A DNA stretch of 64,000 nt from NCBI GenBank assembly GCA_030041435.1, contig JASHNW010000056.1:62001-126000 (forward strand), written 5' to 3'. The notes under the pieces are model-generated. The model did not search any database. It was given only the letters and a program-made list of their open reading frames with translations, and was not told the DNA's origin. Source of the DNA: Acidobacteriaceae bacterium (GTDB lineage: Bacteria > Acidobacteriota > Terriglobia > Terriglobales > Acidobacteriaceae). Shown here one piece after another: positions 62,814 through 64,000 of this stretch (position 1 is the stretch's first letter; the number at the start of each line of letters is the position of its first letter). A program made the position numbers and the translations under genes.

Positions 62814-64000
62814 ATGGGCACAACCTCCAGGCGACCCAGGTTCGAATCGTGGGGACGCTATCCCGAACTACAGGCTGATGTCGTCCCGCTGCACTGGACG
62901 ACCGATTTTCCGCCGTCAAAGACTCCTGCGACCAAATATCTCCCAGTGGGACTGGGGCGCAGCTACGGGGATGTCTGCCTGCTGGAGCACGGCACCCTGC
63001 TGCTCACGCCGGGGATGGACCGACTGCTGAGCTTCGACGCGGGCACCGGCGTGCTGCGCTGCGAAGCGGGCGCGTCGCTCCAGCAGATTCTCGACTTCGC
63101 CGTGCCGCGTGGGTTCTTTTTGCCGGTCACGCCAGGGACGAAGTTCGTCACTGTGGGCGGCTCTATTGCGAACGACATTCACGGGAAAAACCACCATGTG
63201 GCGGGCTCGTTTGGACGGCACGTCCTGCGCTTCGAGCTGGTGCGGTCCGACGGCAGCCGGTTCGTCTGTAGCCCGATCGAGAATCCTGACTGGTTTGCCG
63301 CCACCATCGGCGGCATGGGGCTGACTGGCCTGATTACATGGGCGGAGATTCGTCTGCGGCCGATCGTGTCGAGAATGATCGATTATCGCGGCGATAAGTT
63401 TCACGGGATCGACGAGTTCTTCGGGTTGTCGCAGGCGGCGAAGACCGAATACACGGTGGCCTGGATCGACTGCGTGTCCACGGGGCGCAACTTTGCGCGC
63501 GGCATCTTCATGCAGGGCGAGCACACGCAGATTCCGGGGCCGCTGCGCCGGAGCAAAGAGGCGAGGCTGGTTTTTCCCTGCGATCTGCCCGAGTTCGCGC
63601 TGAACCGGCTCTCGATGGCGGCATTTAATTCCCTCTACTTCCACAAGCAACTGGGGAAGACGAAAATCGGGCCGGTGGATTATGAGCCGTTCTTCTACCC
63701 GCTGGATGCGGTCCTGCACTGGAACCGGATGTACGGACAGCACGGGCTGCTGCAGTTCCAGAACGTCCTGCCGCACGCAACCGGCCGCGAGGGAATGCTG
63801 GAGATACTCAAGGCGATCACGAAGTCTGGGCTGGCGTCGTTTTTGGCGGTGATCAAATTCTTCGGCGATGTGCCGTCGGTGGGAATGATGTCGTTTCCCG
63901 CGCCGGGCGTGATGCTGGCGCTGGACTTTCCCATACGCAAACAAGTGAGCTTTGATCTGGTCGACCGGCTGGCGAAGATTACCCTCGAGCACGGTGGGCG
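62814..64000 (+). CDS. DprE1-like FAD-linked oxidase, 3' end outside the window
   Basis: From ATG 62814 (GGGGAA 8 nt upstream) the frame stays open to the window end. The N-terminal half carries VGLGRSYGDVCLL and GSIANDIHGKNHH, the FAD-binding and covalent-His-like motifs of the DprE1/alditol oxidase family. DprE1 oxidises decaprenyl-phosphoryl ribose on the way to arabinose. It lies 15 bp behind the HAD-UbiA gene, so the two steps are linked; DprE2 would be expected further on. Confidence 0.88.
   Translation, partial: MGTTSRRPRFESWGRYPELQADVVPLHWTTDFPPSKTPATKYLPVGLGRSYGDVCLLEHGTLLLTPGMDRLLSFDAGTGVLRCEAGASLQQILDFAVPRGFFLPVTPGTKFVTVGGSIANDIHGKNHHVAGSFGRHVLRFELVRSDGSRFVCSPIENPDWFAATIGGMGLTGLITWAEIRLRPIVSRMIDYRGDKFHGIDEFFGLSQAAKTEYTVAWIDCVSTGRNFARGIFMQGEHTQIPGPLRRSKEARLVFPCDLPEFALNRLSMAAFNSLYFHKQLGKTKIGPVDYEPFFYPLDAVLHWNRMYGQHGLLQFQNVLPHATGREGMLEILKAITKSGLASFLAVIKFFGDVPSVGMMSFPAPGVMLALDFPIRKQVSFDLVDRLAKITLEHGG

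Overview
The window is GC-rich bacterial chromosome. Its gene content points to the Acidobacteriota, most likely the class Terriglobia: a VWFA-related secreted protein of the acidobacterial type, TolB/PD40 propeller regulators, a T4P/T2SS-like locus ordered F-E-M-N-O-P, a MoxR/DUF58/DUF4350/DUF4129 cluster, S9 peptidases, and DprE1-type genes in a non-actinobacterial setting. No rRNA operon, CRISPR array, transposase gene or prophage structural gene was seen. Three tRNA genes are present: Arg-CCG, Pro-CGG and Cys-GCA.

Layout. 1-2.9 kb: the end of a PD40 propeller protein and an Asp-box (Ycf48-like) secreted protein. 3.1-10 kb: a tight operon for a type IV pilus/type II secretion-like inner-membrane platform (PilC, PilB, PilM, PilN, PilO, PilP and a pseudopilin with a Gly/Ser-repeat tail). 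10.1-18.1 kb: ErpA, then the MoxR cluster, in which four minus-strand genes are chained by ATGA overlaps, with an RDD protein and a divergent SpoIIM-like protein beside them. 18.2-21.5 kb: an APC permease overlapping a PYROXD2/phytoene-dehydrogenase-like oxidoreductase. 21.5-24.1 kb: an accessory patch with a small basic secreted protein, a DUF4231 (SLATT-like, two-TM) protein, a T4-type lysozyme and a transmembrane TIR protein. 24.1-26 kb: three tRNAs and mmuM, whose 3' end runs into tRNA-Arg. 26-34.5 kb: a glutamine synthetase, the VWFA protein, recO, a cysK-cysE pair, a degenerate copy of the cysE tail, an exonuclease gene broken by an in-frame TAG, a TPR protein and a 29-codon membrane microprotein. 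34.8-39.1 kb: a histidine kinase and sigma-54 response regulator behind a good -24/-12 promoter match. 39-54 kb: mostly housekeeping and metabolic genes (class A beta-lactamase-like hydrolase, metK, a second kinase, S9 peptidase, heptaheme cytochrome c, ruvA, tyrS, yraN, a cold-shock gene). 54.4-64 kb: a frameshifted CHB_HEX_C protein, a PLP decarboxylase, an aldose-epimerase-like protein, galK, glgP, a palindromic MITE-like element, a HAD-UbiA fusion and a DprE1-like oxidase cut by the window edge.

How parts fit together. CysK and CysE form the cysteine synthase pair, and CysE ends in the Ile that docks into CysK. GalK, the epimerase-like protein and the glucan phosphorylase form a sugar-mobilising block. 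HAD-UbiA and the DprE1-like oxidase fit decaprenyl-phosphoryl pentose synthesis. The best candidate for an undescribed system is the divergent TIR-TM / GH24 lysozyme / DUF4231 module next to tRNA-Arg. It reads like a membrane sensor paired with a pore protein and an endolysin, but that role is inference. Other notable signals are dispersed period-7 GGGN4 repeats able to form G-quadruplexes, the truncated CysK-docking-tail duplication, and two broken genes.
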